Assembly (NCBI RefSeq): GCF_014268275.3 | Contig: NZ_CP077084.1 | Location: 2,976,001-3,040,000 of the forward strand | DNA from: Pseudomonas tritici | GTDB taxonomy: Bacteria > Pseudomonadota > Gammaproteobacteria > Pseudomonadales > Pseudomonadaceae | DNA: 64,000 nucleotides | Direction of reading: 5' to 3' | Shown: positions 19,749 to 28,227 of the stretch, in pieces | Layout: the number at the start of each line of letters is the position of its first letter | Numbering within the stretch: the first letter of the stretch is position 1 | Notes under the pieces: model-generated | Seen by the model: the letters and a program-made list of their open reading frames with translations, nothing else | Told to the model about the DNA's origin: nothing | Databases searched by the model: none | Position numbers and translations under genes: made by a program

Positions 19749-19924
19749 ACCCTGCGTGGGCCCACAGGCTTAGCCACTGCGCAAACGCTTCACTGGCTGT
19801 ATCAGCGCTGTAACAACACGCATGACAAAACGGTGAATGCGCTGAGCACGGGCGATTCAGGGCAGGGGGGTGTTAAAAAAATGGACACTTGTGGCGCGAC
19901 AGCGCCCAGGCGAGCAGGCAGGGG

Positions 19925-20920
19925 TCAGCCTTTGGGTGTTTTACGCGGAATAGAATTGAGTACGGGGTTGCCGTCCTGGTTCTGGGTCAGGTACACCGGC
20001 AAAACCTTGGGCAGGGAGGGAATGAGGTTATTGACCTCATCAATGTTGTAGATACCACCGATGCGTATTGCACCGGTCGTGGCGTCGGCCAGCATCACCG
20101 GTTTGCTCAGGTAGCGGTTGATCAGCGGCAACGCGTCGGCCAGGGCCAGGTTGTCGAGGATCAGTTTGCCCTGGCGCCAGGCCAGCGCGGTGTCATTGGG
20201 GTTGATCGTGCGCACGCGTGGCGTGGCATCACCCTGCTGGTAGCTGGCCTGCATGCCGGGTGTCAGGGGCACGCTTCCGTGGACCTGGTCGCTGGCAATC
20301 TGCACCGAGCCTTCGAGCAACATCACCCGCACCTGGTCTTCATATTTCCAGACGTTGAACTGGGTACCCGTGACACGCACCTGGCCATTGCCTGCGTGCA
20401 CAATGAACGGATGGGCGCTGTCATGGCTGACCTTGAAGAACGCTTCGCCTTTTTTCAGCGTGACCCGACGTTGGTCCTTGTAGTTGCTGTAGACCAACTC
20501 GGTACCCAGGTTGAGTTCCACCTGGCTGCCATCGTCGAGGATGACCTGGCGCAGGCCATTAGCGGCCTCGAAGCGCTCATAGGAACTGGGCAACCAACCG
20601 GCTTCCCAGCCAGTGAAGGCGGCCAGAGGCAGGGCGCCCAGGCAGATCGCCGCAGCCACCGCATAGAGGCGCGACCGGCTAAGGGGCTTGAACGGCACCA
20701 CCGTCGGTGTGGTGTCGTGGCGTGGCAGGTGGTCCGCAACGTCCCAGATCTCCAGCATTGCCGCGTATTCGAAGGCGTGCAGCGGGTGCGAATCGTGCCA
20801 TTGGGCAAAAGCCTGACGCTCACTCGCGGTGCAATCACCCGCGTGCAGGCGCATGCACCAATGCGCGGCGGCGTCGGTGATGGCGTCATATTCGGCTTCT
20901 GAAATGGACTTTTCGCTCAT
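19925..20920 (-). CDS. FecR-family protein, orphan
   Basis: A 331-aa protein with the FecR N-terminal domain (AHWCMRLHAGDCTASERQAFAQW region), one membrane helix near residues 88-106 (LYAVAAAICLGALPLAAF) and a periplasmic FecR domain including RVTGTQFNVW. The C-terminal STN-like segment carries RYLSKPVMLAD. FecR proteins are anti-sigma factors relaying signals from TonB receptors to ECF sigma factors. No sigma factor or receptor is adjacent, which is unusual. AGGATGAG lies upstream of the ATG. Confidence 0.88.
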   Translation of the reverse strand: MSEKSISEAEYDAITDAAAHWCMRLHAGDCTASERQAFAQWHDSHPLHAFEYAAMLEIWDVADHLPRHDTTPTVVPFKPLSRSRLYAVAAAICLGALPLAAFTGWEAGWLPSSYERFEAANGLRQVILDDGSQVELNLGTELVYSNYKDQRRVTLKKGEAFFKVSHDSAHPFIVHAGNGQVRVTGTQFNVWKYEDQVRVMLLEGSVQIASDQVHGSVPLTPGMQASYQQGDATPRVRTINPNDTALAWRQGKLILDNLALADALPLINRYLSKPVMLADATTGAIRIGGIYNIDEVNNLIPSLPKVLPVYLTQNQDGNPVLNSIPRKTPKG

Positions 20921-21063
20921 TAACTCATCCTGATTTCTTACATTCTAACCTCCCAGGGTGGACCGCGAGAACAGCCATCATGGCGATTGCACATCAATTG
21001 GAACTTATTCTCGTTTGAAAGCACCTAAGAAATTCAGGACATTTCCCACAATGGAGTACGAAA

Positions 21064-21333
21064 ATGCTGAAGAAAACCTTAGTCGCTTTGTGTGCAACCT
21101 CTGCGCTGCTCAGCGCCGGTGCAGCCCTTGCCGATAAGCCGGGGGCAGGTTGGATCCCGATCGAGAAGGCGATTGAAGTCGCCAAGACCAAAGGCGGATA
21201 CGTCGAGGTGTACGCCGCCGAGGCAGACGACAATGGCTACTGGGAAGTCAAAGGCCGCAAGTCTGACGGCACCGTGTATGAAGCCCGCATTGATGGCGCC
21301 TCGGGCAATATCCTGCGCGACCAGAAAGACTGA
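21064..21333 (+). CDS. Exported PepSY-domain protein
   Basis: An 89-aa protein with a signal peptide ending ALA. The mature part (IPIEKAIEVAKTKGGYVEVYAAEADDNGYWEVKG and the closing DGASGNIL) matches a single PepSY domain. Such small periplasmic proteins may inhibit peptidases or bind cations; several are induced by two-component systems. GGAG is seven bases before the ATG. It is divergent from the fecR-like gene. Confidence 0.85.
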   Translation: MLKKTLVALCATSALLSAGAALADKPGAGWIPIEKAIEVAKTKGGYVEVYAAEADDNGYWEVKGRKSDGTVYEARIDGASGNILRDQKD

Positions 21334-21343
21334 TACCCCCCTC

Positions 21344-21363
21344 GGGGGCCTGTTCAGGCCCCC
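21344..21363 (+). terminator. Hairpin after the PepSY gene
   Basis: GGGGGCCTG pairs with CAGGCCCCC (9 bp) with a 2-base loop, 11 bases after the stop codon. There is no T-run, so it is only a likely terminator. Confidence 0.5.
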
Positions 21364-21409
21364 GGACCCAGCTTGCACACACGCCAACGGGGCAGATTGT
21401 CCAGGCCTC

Positions 21410-21577
21410 TCAATACCCATTTTTCGACGGCCACAGACGGCTCACGGCTTTGACGCCCGGCGTCGGTGTCGGTACCGGTATCGGTGTAGTCATCAGCTGC
21501 TCGAGATCCTTCAGGGTCAAGCCCAGCGCGCGCGCTGTCTGAAGAGTGTTTGCGAGTGATCGGGCGCAGGAATTCAT
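21410..21577 (-). CDS. Possible 55-aa protein in a 470-base gap
   Basis: Open frame from ATG 21577 to TGA 21410. It encodes a helix-like stretch (LANTLQTARALGLTLKDLEQLM), then a Pro/Thr/Val repeat (TPIPVPTPTPG) and VSRLWPSKNGY. The composition looks protein-like, and a longer overlapping frame looks less so. No ribosome site is visible, and a stop codon lies shortly upstream, so it may be a gene remnant. The rest of the 21334-21806 gap shows only the PepSY hairpin and the GGAG site of the next gene. Confidence 0.3.
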   Translation of the reverse strand: MNSCARSLANTLQTARALGLTLKDLEQLMTTPIPVPTPTPGVKAVSRLWPSKNGY

Positions 21578-21806
21578 CGAAAAAATACGCAGGAGTTACG
21601 CTTGCAATGGGTTGCTCTCTCAGCACCAGGGGGCTGTCTCGAGCGCAAGATTAGGCAGCGATGGTGCCGTTGCAGCGCTAGATAACGGATGCAAACACAA
21701 GTGCTCTGGCAAACGTTGATTGACAGCAGGCGCACGCCGCGTTGTTTAATCACAGGCTCGAGTCTCCCGTCTTGTCGCCCCTTCCAATCATAATTCGGAG
21801 CTTCAG

Positions 21807-22844
21807 ATGTCTACGCCGTCCAAGGTCGTTGAGAGTTCCAATGTCTCCATTAGCTTCAGTGCGCTGGTGGCCTTGTTGCAACAGGTCTTTGAGCGCCATG
21901 GCACCTCGCCTGAGGTGGCTGCGATCCTCGCCCACAATTGCGCCAGCGCTGAACGCGACGGCGCCCATAGCCATGGCATTTTTCGTATTCCCGGTTATCT
22001 CAGTACCCTGGCCAGCGGCTGGGTGGATGGCCATGCGGTGCCGCAGGTTACCGACGTGGCCTCGGGGTTTGTGCGGGTAGATGCCGCCAACGGCTTTGCC
22101 CAGCCGGCCCTGGAAGCTGCCCGTGCACTGCTGGTGGAAAAAGCCAGGAGTGCCGGGATCGCCTTAATGGCGATCCATAACTCCCATCATTTCGCGGCCT
22201 TATGGCCGGATGTCGAACCGTTCGCCGAGCAGGGGCTGGTGGCGTTGAGCGTGGTCAACAGCATGACCTGCGTGGTGCCCCACGGCGCCGACCGCCCGCT
22301 GTTCGGCACCAACCCTATCGCCTTCGCAGCCCCACGCGCCGATGGTTTACCTATCGTATTTGACCTGGCCACCAGCGCTATCGCCCATGGTGACGTGCAG
22401 ATTGCCGCGCGCAAAGGGGAGCGTTTGCCTCTGGGCATGGGCGTTGATGGGTTGGGTCAGCCGACTCAGGACCCAAAGGCGATTCTTGAAGGGGGCGCCC
22501 TGTTGCCGTTTGGCGGGCACAAGGGGTCGGCGCTTTCGATGATGGTCGAACTGCTGGCCGCGGCGTTGACCGGCGGGAACTTCTCGTTTGAATTCAACTG
22601 GTCCGATCATCCTGGAGCGCGTACGCCATGGACAGGGCAGTTGCTGATTGTGATCGACCCCAGCAAGACCGCAGGGCAGAGCTTCGCCGAGCGCAGCCAG
22701 GAGCTGGTGCGACAGATGCATGCGGCGGGGTTGCGGCGTCTGCCGGGAGATCGGCGGCACCGGACGCGGCTCAGGTCCGAGCAGGAAGGGATCGTCTTGG
22801 ACGCTGAGGAGTTGCAAGGCCTGCGGGCTTTGGCCGCCGGCTGA
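21807..22844 (+). CDS. dpkA: Delta-1-piperideine/pyrroline-2-carboxylate reductase family
   Basis: NAD(P)H-dependent oxidoreductase of the malate/L-lactate dehydrogenase-2 fold (345 aa). Family landmarks are the N-terminal SAERDGAHSHGIFRIPGY, the catalytic-region NSHHFAALWPDVE, GTNPIAFAAP and GALLPFGGHKGSALSMMVELL. The wording matches DpkA of P. syringae, which reduces the cyclic imines of lysine and proline catabolism. Its neighbours do not independently confirm the substrate. GGAG is six bases before the ATG. A strong terminator follows. Confidence 0.8.
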   Translation: MSTPSKVVESSNVSISFSALVALLQQVFERHGTSPEVAAILAHNCASAERDGAHSHGIFRIPGYLSTLASGWVDGHAVPQVTDVASGFVRVDAANGFAQPALEAARALLVEKARSAGIALMAIHNSHHFAALWPDVEPFAEQGLVALSVVNSMTCVVPHGADRPLFGTNPIAFAAPRADGLPIVFDLATSAIAHGDVQIAARKGERLPLGMGVDGLGQPTQDPKAILEGGALLPFGGHKGSALSMMVELLAAALTGGNFSFEFNWSDHPGARTPWTGQLLIVIDPSKTAGQSFAERSQELVRQMHAAGLRRLPGDRRHRTRLRSEQEGIVLDAEELQGLRALAAG

Positions 22845-22847
22845 GCG

Positions 22848-22873
22848 GGCTGCGCCATGGGCGCAGCCTTTTT
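22848..22873 (+). terminator. Intrinsic terminator of dpkA
   Basis: GGCTGCGCC pairs with GGCGCAGCC, followed by TTTTT, three bases after the stop. It also faces the convergent DUF883 gene. Confidence 0.88.
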
Positions 22874-22878
22874 ATACA

Positions 22879-23199
22879 TCAGTTGCGACGACCCAACAGC
22901 AGGCCTACCACCAGGCCAAAGCCTGCGGAAATCGCAACGGTCTGCCAAGGGTGGCCACCGATGTAGGTTTCGGTGGCATCCACCACTGGCTTGCTGCGTT
23001 CGCGCACGTTGGACACCGAATCCAGCGCCTGCTTGAGCTTGATGGCGACCTGTTCGCGCAGGGTTTCGCCTTCTTCGCCTACCAACGACGCGCTGCTTTT
23101 GAGCAGTTTGTCCGATTCTTCGATCAGCGCCGTCAGTTCACTGAACGCTTGATCCTTGATTTGCTCTTCGACGGCTTGGGCGGCAGATTTGCGGGCCAT
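22879..23199 (-). CDS. ElaB/YqjD/DUF883-family membrane-anchored protein
   Basis: A 106-aa protein with a long amphipathic helix (EEQIKDQAFSELTALIEESDKLL to NVRERSKPVVDATETYI), then the family hallmark HPWQTVAISAGFGLVVGLLLGRR at the C-terminus. That segment is an inner-membrane anchor with a GxxxG-like face. E. coli relatives bind ribosomes in stationary phase. The start at 23199 has AAGGAG eight bases upstream; the open frame to 23295 lacks one. Confidence 0.9.
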   Translation of the reverse strand: MARKSAAQAVEEQIKDQAFSELTALIEESDKLLKSSASLVGEEGETLREQVAIKLKQALDSVSNVRERSKPVVDATETYIGGHPWQTVAISAGFGLVVGLLLGRRN

Positions 23200-23362
23200 T
23201 GTGTGACTCCTTGCAGGTGAATGTGACAGTGAACAATGGAGTGTCGGGCGTTGGTAAAAGTTGCAGTTTTTTTGCCTGCACCCACTCCCGAGCAAAATCC
23301 GAATCAGGATGTTTCGACCTACAGTGTAAGATGTCGTCTATTTGTACAGCAGGAAATTCAAC

Positions 23363-23617
23363 ATGAGCTTTAATCTCGCCAACAAGACCCTCGCCGAACG
23401 TGCCGAGCTGGAAGATGAAAAGTCGCGCCTCTATGACCTGTGGCAAAGCAACCTGGGCAAGGCCAAGGGCGAGGCCGCGCGGTTGTTCGGCGAACGCGCC
23501 AAGCGCAAGGGCAAGTGGGCCGAGTGGGTGCGTGCCGAGCTTGACGGTATGTCGCCGCCAGAGTTTTCCAACATGGTGCGCAGTGAGGTCAACAAGTTGA
23601 TGGCGGCGACCAAGTAA
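23363..23617 (+). CDS. Conserved charged small protein, unknown function
   Basis: An 84-aa soluble protein, highly charged and helical (LAERAELEDEKSRLYDLW, KAKGEAARLFGERAKRKGK). It then has [18 protein letters not shown], which has no Cys and no membrane segment. The start ATG at 23363 has AGGAA upstream. Its last 29 bases overlap the 3' end of the convergent lysR gene. I do not recognise the family; the basic middle would allow nucleic-acid binding. Confidence 0.7.
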   Translation: MSFNLANKTLAERAELEDEKSRLYDLWQSNLGKAKGEAARLFGERAKRKGKWAEWVRAELDGMSPPEFSNMVRSEVNKLMAATK

Positions 23618-24503
23618 AGCTCGCCACAATCGCTTCACGCACTTTCAGTAACAGCGGATCGAGCTGCGCCTGGGTTCGCCAGCCCAGCTCGATCGGGTAG
23701 CGCGGCAGGGCCAGCGGGCACGCCAGTACGCGCAAACCGGTCATCGCACCGATGACTTCGGCGGCGTGGCCGGGAATAGTCGCAACCGCCTGGCTGCCCT
23801 TGAGCAAAAACGGCAGCGCGGCGAAGTGGCTGGTAGACGCACACACCTGACGACTGAGGCCCTGCGCCGCCAAGCCCTCGTCGGTAATCCCGATAAACCC
23901 GCCTGACGACACCAGCACATGCTCGCGGGTGACGAACTCGTCCAGGCTCATGCTTGGCTGGTCGGCGTCCACCAGGCAGCGATAATCACCTTCCCCCAAC
24001 ACTTGGCGACTCAGCCTGCTGTGCGCGAACCCGCCTGCGGTAATCGCCAGGTCCAACGTGCGCTCAAGCAGCGCTCCGGCCACGATCTGGCTGTGGGTCT
24101 GACGGAAAATCACCCGCAGTCTTGGTGCGCGTCGGGTAATTTCATCCATCAGCCGTCGGCCGTAGGCTATTTCGAAGTCATCGGACAAACCCAGCACCAC
24201 GGACCGACCTTGATACTGCTGATTGTCCGGATTAACCATGGCCAGGCTCTGTCGGCAGCGGTCCAGCGCTTCACTGATCAGCGGTTTCAATTGGTTCGCC
24301 CGCAAGGTCGGCGCCAGGCCGCGTCCGGTACGCACGAACAATTGATCGCCATATACCTCGCGCAGGCGACGCAACCCTGCGCTGATGGCCGATTGTGTGA
24401 CGCCCAGGCGCAATGCCGCGCGGCTGGCGCTGGACTCATCATGCAGGGCTTCGAAGGTTTTCAGCAGGTTCAGGTCGACCTGGGCGATATTCATTTGGCT
24501 CAT
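23589..24503 (-). CDS. LysR-family transcriptional regulator
   Basis: A 304-aa regulator. The winged helix is in the first 65 residues ([40 protein letters not shown]), followed by a linker helix and a periplasmic-binding-protein-like effector domain. It is divergent from the nitrilase gene (82-base gap), so the nitrilase is a plausible target with an effector related to its substrate. ATG 24503 is used; a second ATG three codons later also fits. Confidence 0.9.
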   Translation of the reverse strand: MSQMNIAQVDLNLLKTFEALHDESSASRAALRLGVTQSAISAGLRRLREVYGDQLFVRTGRGLAPTLRANQLKPLISEALDRCRQSLAMVNPDNQQYQGRSVVLGLSDDFEIAYGRRLMDEITRRAPRLRVIFRQTHSQIVAGALLERTLDLAITAGGFAHSRLSRQVLGEGDYRCLVDADQPSMSLDEFVTREHVLVSSGGFIGITDEGLAAQGLSRQVCASTSHFAALPFLLKGSQAVATIPGHAAEVIGAMTGLRVLACPLALPRYPIELGWRTQAQLDPLLLKVREAIVASFTWSPPSTC

Positions 24504-24585
24504 ATCATTCAGCAGTGAAGAGGGCTTTATTCATGATCGAGGCTGGCGGGAGAATGGGCAACCCCCTGACTTCGGAGTGATCGTG

Positions 24586-25512
24586 ATGCCTGTATCGACT
24601 GTAGCGGCCCTGCAAATTGGCTCCTTGCCGGGTGGCAAGGCTGAAACCTTGGCGCAGATTCTCGCCTATGAAGACGAAATATCGCGCAGCGGCGCGCAAT
24701 TGGTGGTGATGCCCGAGGCATTGCTGGGTGGCTATCCCAAAGGCGAGGGCTTCGGCACGCAGCTGGGATATCGCTTGCCCGAGGGGCGGGAAGCCTTTGC
24801 CCGATATTTTGCCAATGCCATCGATGTGCCGGGCGCCGAGACCGAAGCGCTGGCCGGCCTGTCGGCGCGTACCGGTGCCAGCCTGGTGCTTGGCGTGATC
24901 GAGCGCAGTGGCAGCACGTTGTATTGCACGGTGTTGTACTTCGAACCGGCGGGTGGCTTGGTCGCCAAGCACCGTAAATTGATGCCTACCGGCACCGAAC
25001 GACTGATCTGGGGCAAGGGCGATGGCTCAACCTTGCCGGTAATCGATACGGCAGTCGGGCGCATCGGCGGCGCGGTGTGTTGGGAAAACATGATGCCGCT
25101 GCTGCGCACGGCGATGTACGCCAAGGGTGTGGAAGTGTGGTGCGCACCGACAGTGGACGAGCGTGAGATGTGGCAGGTGAGCATGCGCCATGTGGCTCAT
25201 GAGGGGCGCTGCTTTGTGGTCAGTGCGTGTCAGGTGCAGGCTTCGCCCGAGGCGCTGGGGGTGGCGGTGGCCAACTGGCCGTCGGAGCGTCCGTTGATCG
25301 CGGGCGGCAGCGTGATTGTCGGGCCGATGGGCGATATTTTAGCGGGGCCTTTGCTGGGTAAGGCGGGGTTGTTGACGGCGCAAATCGATACGGCTGACCT
25401 GGTGCGAGCGCGGTATGACTATGACGTGGTGGGGCACTACGCCCGGCCGGATGTGTTCGAGCTGACGGTGGATGAACGAGCGAAGCCGGGCGTGCGCTAT
25501 ATCACGGACTGA
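24586..25512 (+). CDS. Nitrilase (nitrile aminohydrolase)
   Basis: A 308-aa carbon-nitrogen hydrolase. The Glu-Lys-Cys triad is visible as E44 in [15 protein letters not shown]131 in KHRKLMPTG and C165 in [14 protein letters not shown]. The motif around Cys and the following [12 protein letters not shown] place it among true nitrilases rather than amidases. It converts nitriles to carboxylic acids and ammonia; whether aliphatic or aryl-acetonitriles are preferred is not readable. The start has GGAG eight bases upstream. The open frame extends further upstream but overlaps the lysR gene. Confidence 0.9.
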   Translation: MPVSTVAALQIGSLPGGKAETLAQILAYEDEISRSGAQLVVMPEALLGGYPKGEGFGTQLGYRLPEGREAFARYFANAIDVPGAETEALAGLSARTGASLVLGVIERSGSTLYCTVLYFEPAGGLVAKHRKLMPTGTERLIWGKGDGSTLPVIDTAVGRIGGAVCWENMMPLLRTAMYAKGVEVWCAPTVDEREMWQVSMRHVAHEGRCFVVSACQVQASPEALGVAVANWPSERPLIAGGSVIVGPMGDILAGPLLGKAGLLTAQIDTADLVRARYDYDVVGHYARPDVFELTVDERAKPGVRYITD

Positions 25513-25534
25513 AACGCGGTAGAAAAATGGGTTT

Positions 25535-26086
25535 TCATTGGCTGAGGGATTTGGATTTCAGCCATTCATCGCGGGTCATTTCCCAGATGTCTTTTGGGAA
25601 GCTGCCCTCGACAAACTCGCCTTTCTCCGTCCTGATCAAACGCATGCCTGTGCGTTCGGAGATGCGCCGCGATCCCCGGTTAGGCGCGGCCTTGGGCACG
25701 CGCATCACCGGGCGTTTAAGCACACCAAACCAGTAGTCGGTCACCGCCGCGCTGGCTTCACTCATCAACCCTTGCCCCTGCCACTGTGGGCCGAGCCAGA
25801 AGCCTCGGTTGTTGTCCTGCTCATCCATCAAGCTGACATTGCCGATCAACTGCTCCGGCGCGCTTTTCAAGCGGATCGACCAGTGCCATTCCTCGCCACG
25901 GGCCATGGCGGGCAGGGCGATCTGTTCCAGGTAAGCGTGTGCACCATTGGCCGGGTAAGGCCACGGCACCAGGGCGTTCAGGTAGCGCACCACTTGCCAA
26001 TGGGGGAACTGCTGTTGGATTCCCTCTGCATCGTCGAGGGTCAGCGGGCGCAGGATCAGGCGGTCAGTCAGCAATACAGGCTGCAT
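25535..26086 (-). CDS. RimJ/RimL-type GNAT acetyltransferase
   Basis: A 183-aa protein beginning LLTDRLILRPLTLDDAEGI, the standard opening of the Acetyltransf_3 group. The acetyl-CoA loop is WQGQGLMSEA, and VPKAAPNRGSRRISERTGM matches the N-x-x-S-x-x-x-x-E-x-x-G pattern. It is the last gene of a three-gene set after the permease and lipoprotein genes, with a 5-base gap. The target may be a ribosomal protein or small amine. Confidence 0.88.
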   Translation of the reverse strand: MQPVLLTDRLILRPLTLDDAEGIQQQFPHWQVVRYLNALVPWPYPANGAHAYLEQIALPAMARGEEWHWSIRLKSAPEQLIGNVSLMDEQDNNRGFWLGPQWQGQGLMSEASAAVTDYWFGVLKRPVMRVPKAAPNRGSRRISERTGMRLIRTEKGEFVEGSFPKDIWEMTRDEWLKSKSLSQ

Positions 26087-26091
26087 GGCGT

Positions 26092-26553
26092 TTACCAGGT
26101 CACCGTATTCGGGAGGTCCAGCGTGCCACGGTCGACAAAGCGCATCGTACCGAACAAGCCACCCGCCAGTTTGCCCCGCAGCACGTAGGGCAGGTTGTTC
26201 AAGCTTTGGGTTTGGCTCAGGCCCAAGGTCTGGCGCAACACGGAAAACGCCGAAACACTCACCGGCACCATCAGCACCGTCTCGGAAAACCGAGGGATAG
26301 ACCCGCTCTGATCACTCACCCCAGACGCCAACGGCCGTCCATTGACCTCCAGGTCCAGGGCCACGCCGTTGTAGTCAATCGCCGTTTCATTGGGGTTTTG
26401 CACCCGCAGCTTCACGGCAAAGCGTACTTCCAGATCCTGGCTTTGCAGGGGTTCGATGCCCACCACGTTGATGTTCACCGGGTCGCGATTGGGGAACAGC
26501 GCGCAGGCGCTCAGGGTCAGCAGCAGTAGCGATAGAACCATGAGCTTGCGCAT
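26092..26553 (-). CDS. LEA14/WHy-domain lipoprotein
   Basis: A 153-aa protein with a lipobox LSAC, so it is processed at Cys17 and anchored in the envelope. The mature part is one LEA type-2 (WHy) domain: VNINVVGIEPLQSQDLEVRFAVKLRVQNPNETAIDYNGV, with the characteristic NPN turn. Such domains are beta-sandwiches linked to desiccation or stress protection; the actual role is unknown. It lies 12 bases after the permease gene. Confidence 0.9.
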   Translation of the reverse strand: MRKLMVLSLLLLTLSACALFPNRDPVNINVVGIEPLQSQDLEVRFAVKLRVQNPNETAIDYNGVALDLEVNGRPLASGVSDQSGSIPRFSETVLMVPVSVSAFSVLRQTLGLSQTQSLNNLPYVLRGKLAGGLFGTMRFVDRGTLDLPNTVTW

Positions 26554-26565
26554 ATAACAGTGCTC

Positions 26566-27993
26566 CTATTTCGTGACGTCCGGGTCCTGCATCACCTTGA
26601 GGGTCGAGGACTCCGGATCAAATTCATCTTCTTCCAGCTCTATGAACTCTTCCGGCAGGAAAATGTTCAGCAGGATTGCACAGAATGCGCCCACGGTGAT
26701 CGGCGATTCGAAGATGTTGTGCAGCGCCTTGGGCAGCTCGCGCAGTACTTCCGGCACAGCGGCAACGCCCAGGCCCATGCCCAGGGAGATCGCCACGATC
26801 AACACATTGCGTCGGTGCAACCCGGCTTCGGCGAGGATCTTGATACCCGCCACGGCCACGGTGCCGAACATGATCAGGGTCGCGCCGCCCAATACCGGCT
26901 TGGGCATCAATTGCAGCACCGCGCCGATCATCGGGAACAGCCCCAGCAACACCAGCAGGCCGGCGATAAAGTACGCCACGTAGCGGCTCGCCACGCCGGT
27001 CAACTGGATCACGCCGTTGTTCTGGGCGAAGGTCACCATCGGCAGGCTGTTGAAGGTGGCCGCCATCGCCGAGTTGAGGCCATCGGCCAACAGGCCGGAC
27101 TTGATGCGCTTGATATACAGCGGGCCCTTGACCGGCTGTTGGGAAATCATCGAATTGGCGGTCAGGTCGCCCGCCGCTTCCAGGGGCGAAATCAGGAAGA
27201 TCACCGCGACCGGGATAAACGCCACCCAGTCGAACGAGAACCCGTACTTGAAGGGCACCGGCACGCTGATCAACGGCACCTGTGGCAGTGCCGCCAGGTC
27301 CACACGGCCCATCACCCAGGCCACCACGAAGCCCAGGGTCAGGCCGATCACGATGGACCCCAGGCGCAGGAACGGGTTGTTAAAACGGTTGAGCACCACG
27401 ATGGTCAGCAGTACCAGCGCTGCCAGGCCCATATTGCTGGCGGCGCCGAGGTCGCTGGCGCCAAAGCCGCCGGCCATGTCGGTCACCGCGACTTTGATCA
27501 GTGACAACCCCATCAAGGTAATGATGGTGCCGGTGACCACCGGGGTGATCAGCTTGCGCAGCTTGCCGATGAACTGGCTCAGCACCACTTCGATAAATGC
27601 CGCGAAAAAGCAGATGCCGAAGATCGTCGAGAGGATCTCATCCGTGCCGCCGCCCCGGGCCTTGACCATAAAACCCGCGCTGAGAATCACACTGATAAAG
27701 GAAAAACTGGTGCCCTGCAGGCACAGCAAACCCGAGCCAATCGGGCCGAATTTGCGTGCCTGCACAAAGGTGCCGAGCCCCGACACAAACAGCGCCATGC
27801 TCACCAGGTAGGGCACTTCGCTTTCCAGGCCCAGCACGCCACCGACGATCAACGTGGGCGTAATGATGCCGACAAAGCTGGCCAGCACATGCTGCAACGC
27901 GGCAAAAATCGCCGCAGTGAAGTGTGGGCGGTCTTCCAGGCCGTAGATCAGGTCGGATTTATAGCGCGGGCGGGGGGCTTGAGCGTCAGACAA
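26566..27993 (-). CDS. NCS2 nucleobase (xanthine/uric acid-type) permease
   Basis: A 475-aa inner-membrane symporter with about 14 hydrophobic segments. The family signatures include FAALQHVLASFVGI near the N-terminus, a Q-rich helix-8 region and the motif QNNGVIQLTGVASRYV, which in characterised relatives favours xanthine or urate over uracil. It heads a short operon with the LEA lipoprotein and a GNAT gene. The acidic C-terminal tail (EFIELEEDEFDPES) is a small peculiarity. Confidence 0.9.
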   Translation of the reverse strand: MSDAQAPRPRYKSDLIYGLEDRPHFTAAIFAALQHVLASFVGIITPTLIVGGVLGLESEVPYLVSMALFVSGLGTFVQARKFGPIGSGLLCLQGTSFSFISVILSAGFMVKARGGGTDEILSTIFGICFFAAFIEVVLSQFIGKLRKLITPVVTGTIITLMGLSLIKVAVTDMAGGFGASDLGAASNMGLAALVLLTIVVLNRFNNPFLRLGSIVIGLTLGFVVAWVMGRVDLAALPQVPLISVPVPFKYGFSFDWVAFIPVAVIFLISPLEAAGDLTANSMISQQPVKGPLYIKRIKSGLLADGLNSAMAATFNSLPMVTFAQNNGVIQLTGVASRYVAYFIAGLLVLLGLFPMIGAVLQLMPKPVLGGATLIMFGTVAVAGIKILAEAGLHRRNVLIVAISLGMGLGVAAVPEVLRELPKALHNIFESPITVGAFCAILLNIFLPEEFIELEEDEFDPESSTLKVMQDPDVTK

Positions 27994-28227
27994 AATGCGG
28001 GCTCGGGTCAGAAAATGGAGGCGCAGGATGCCAGAAATGGCCAGTCGTCAGAAGTGTAAATAAATATTTATAAAACCCTGCGTAAAACGTCGAAGCCTGC
28101 CGATACCTCGTATAGGCCCACATATCAATAACAACAGTGGTGACCAAGGTTTGAGCAGCGCGTTGACGCTGACAGATCGTTTCGCGGCAGGGATGCTCGC
28201 AAACACTATTTCTGAGAGCTGCCCCCT

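Noticed and set aside
21354..21626. 90-aa minus-strand frame overlapping the 55-aa candidate
   Set aside because: Composition is poor (long Asp/Thr repeat out of frame with the more protein-like frame) and no ribosome site is seen.
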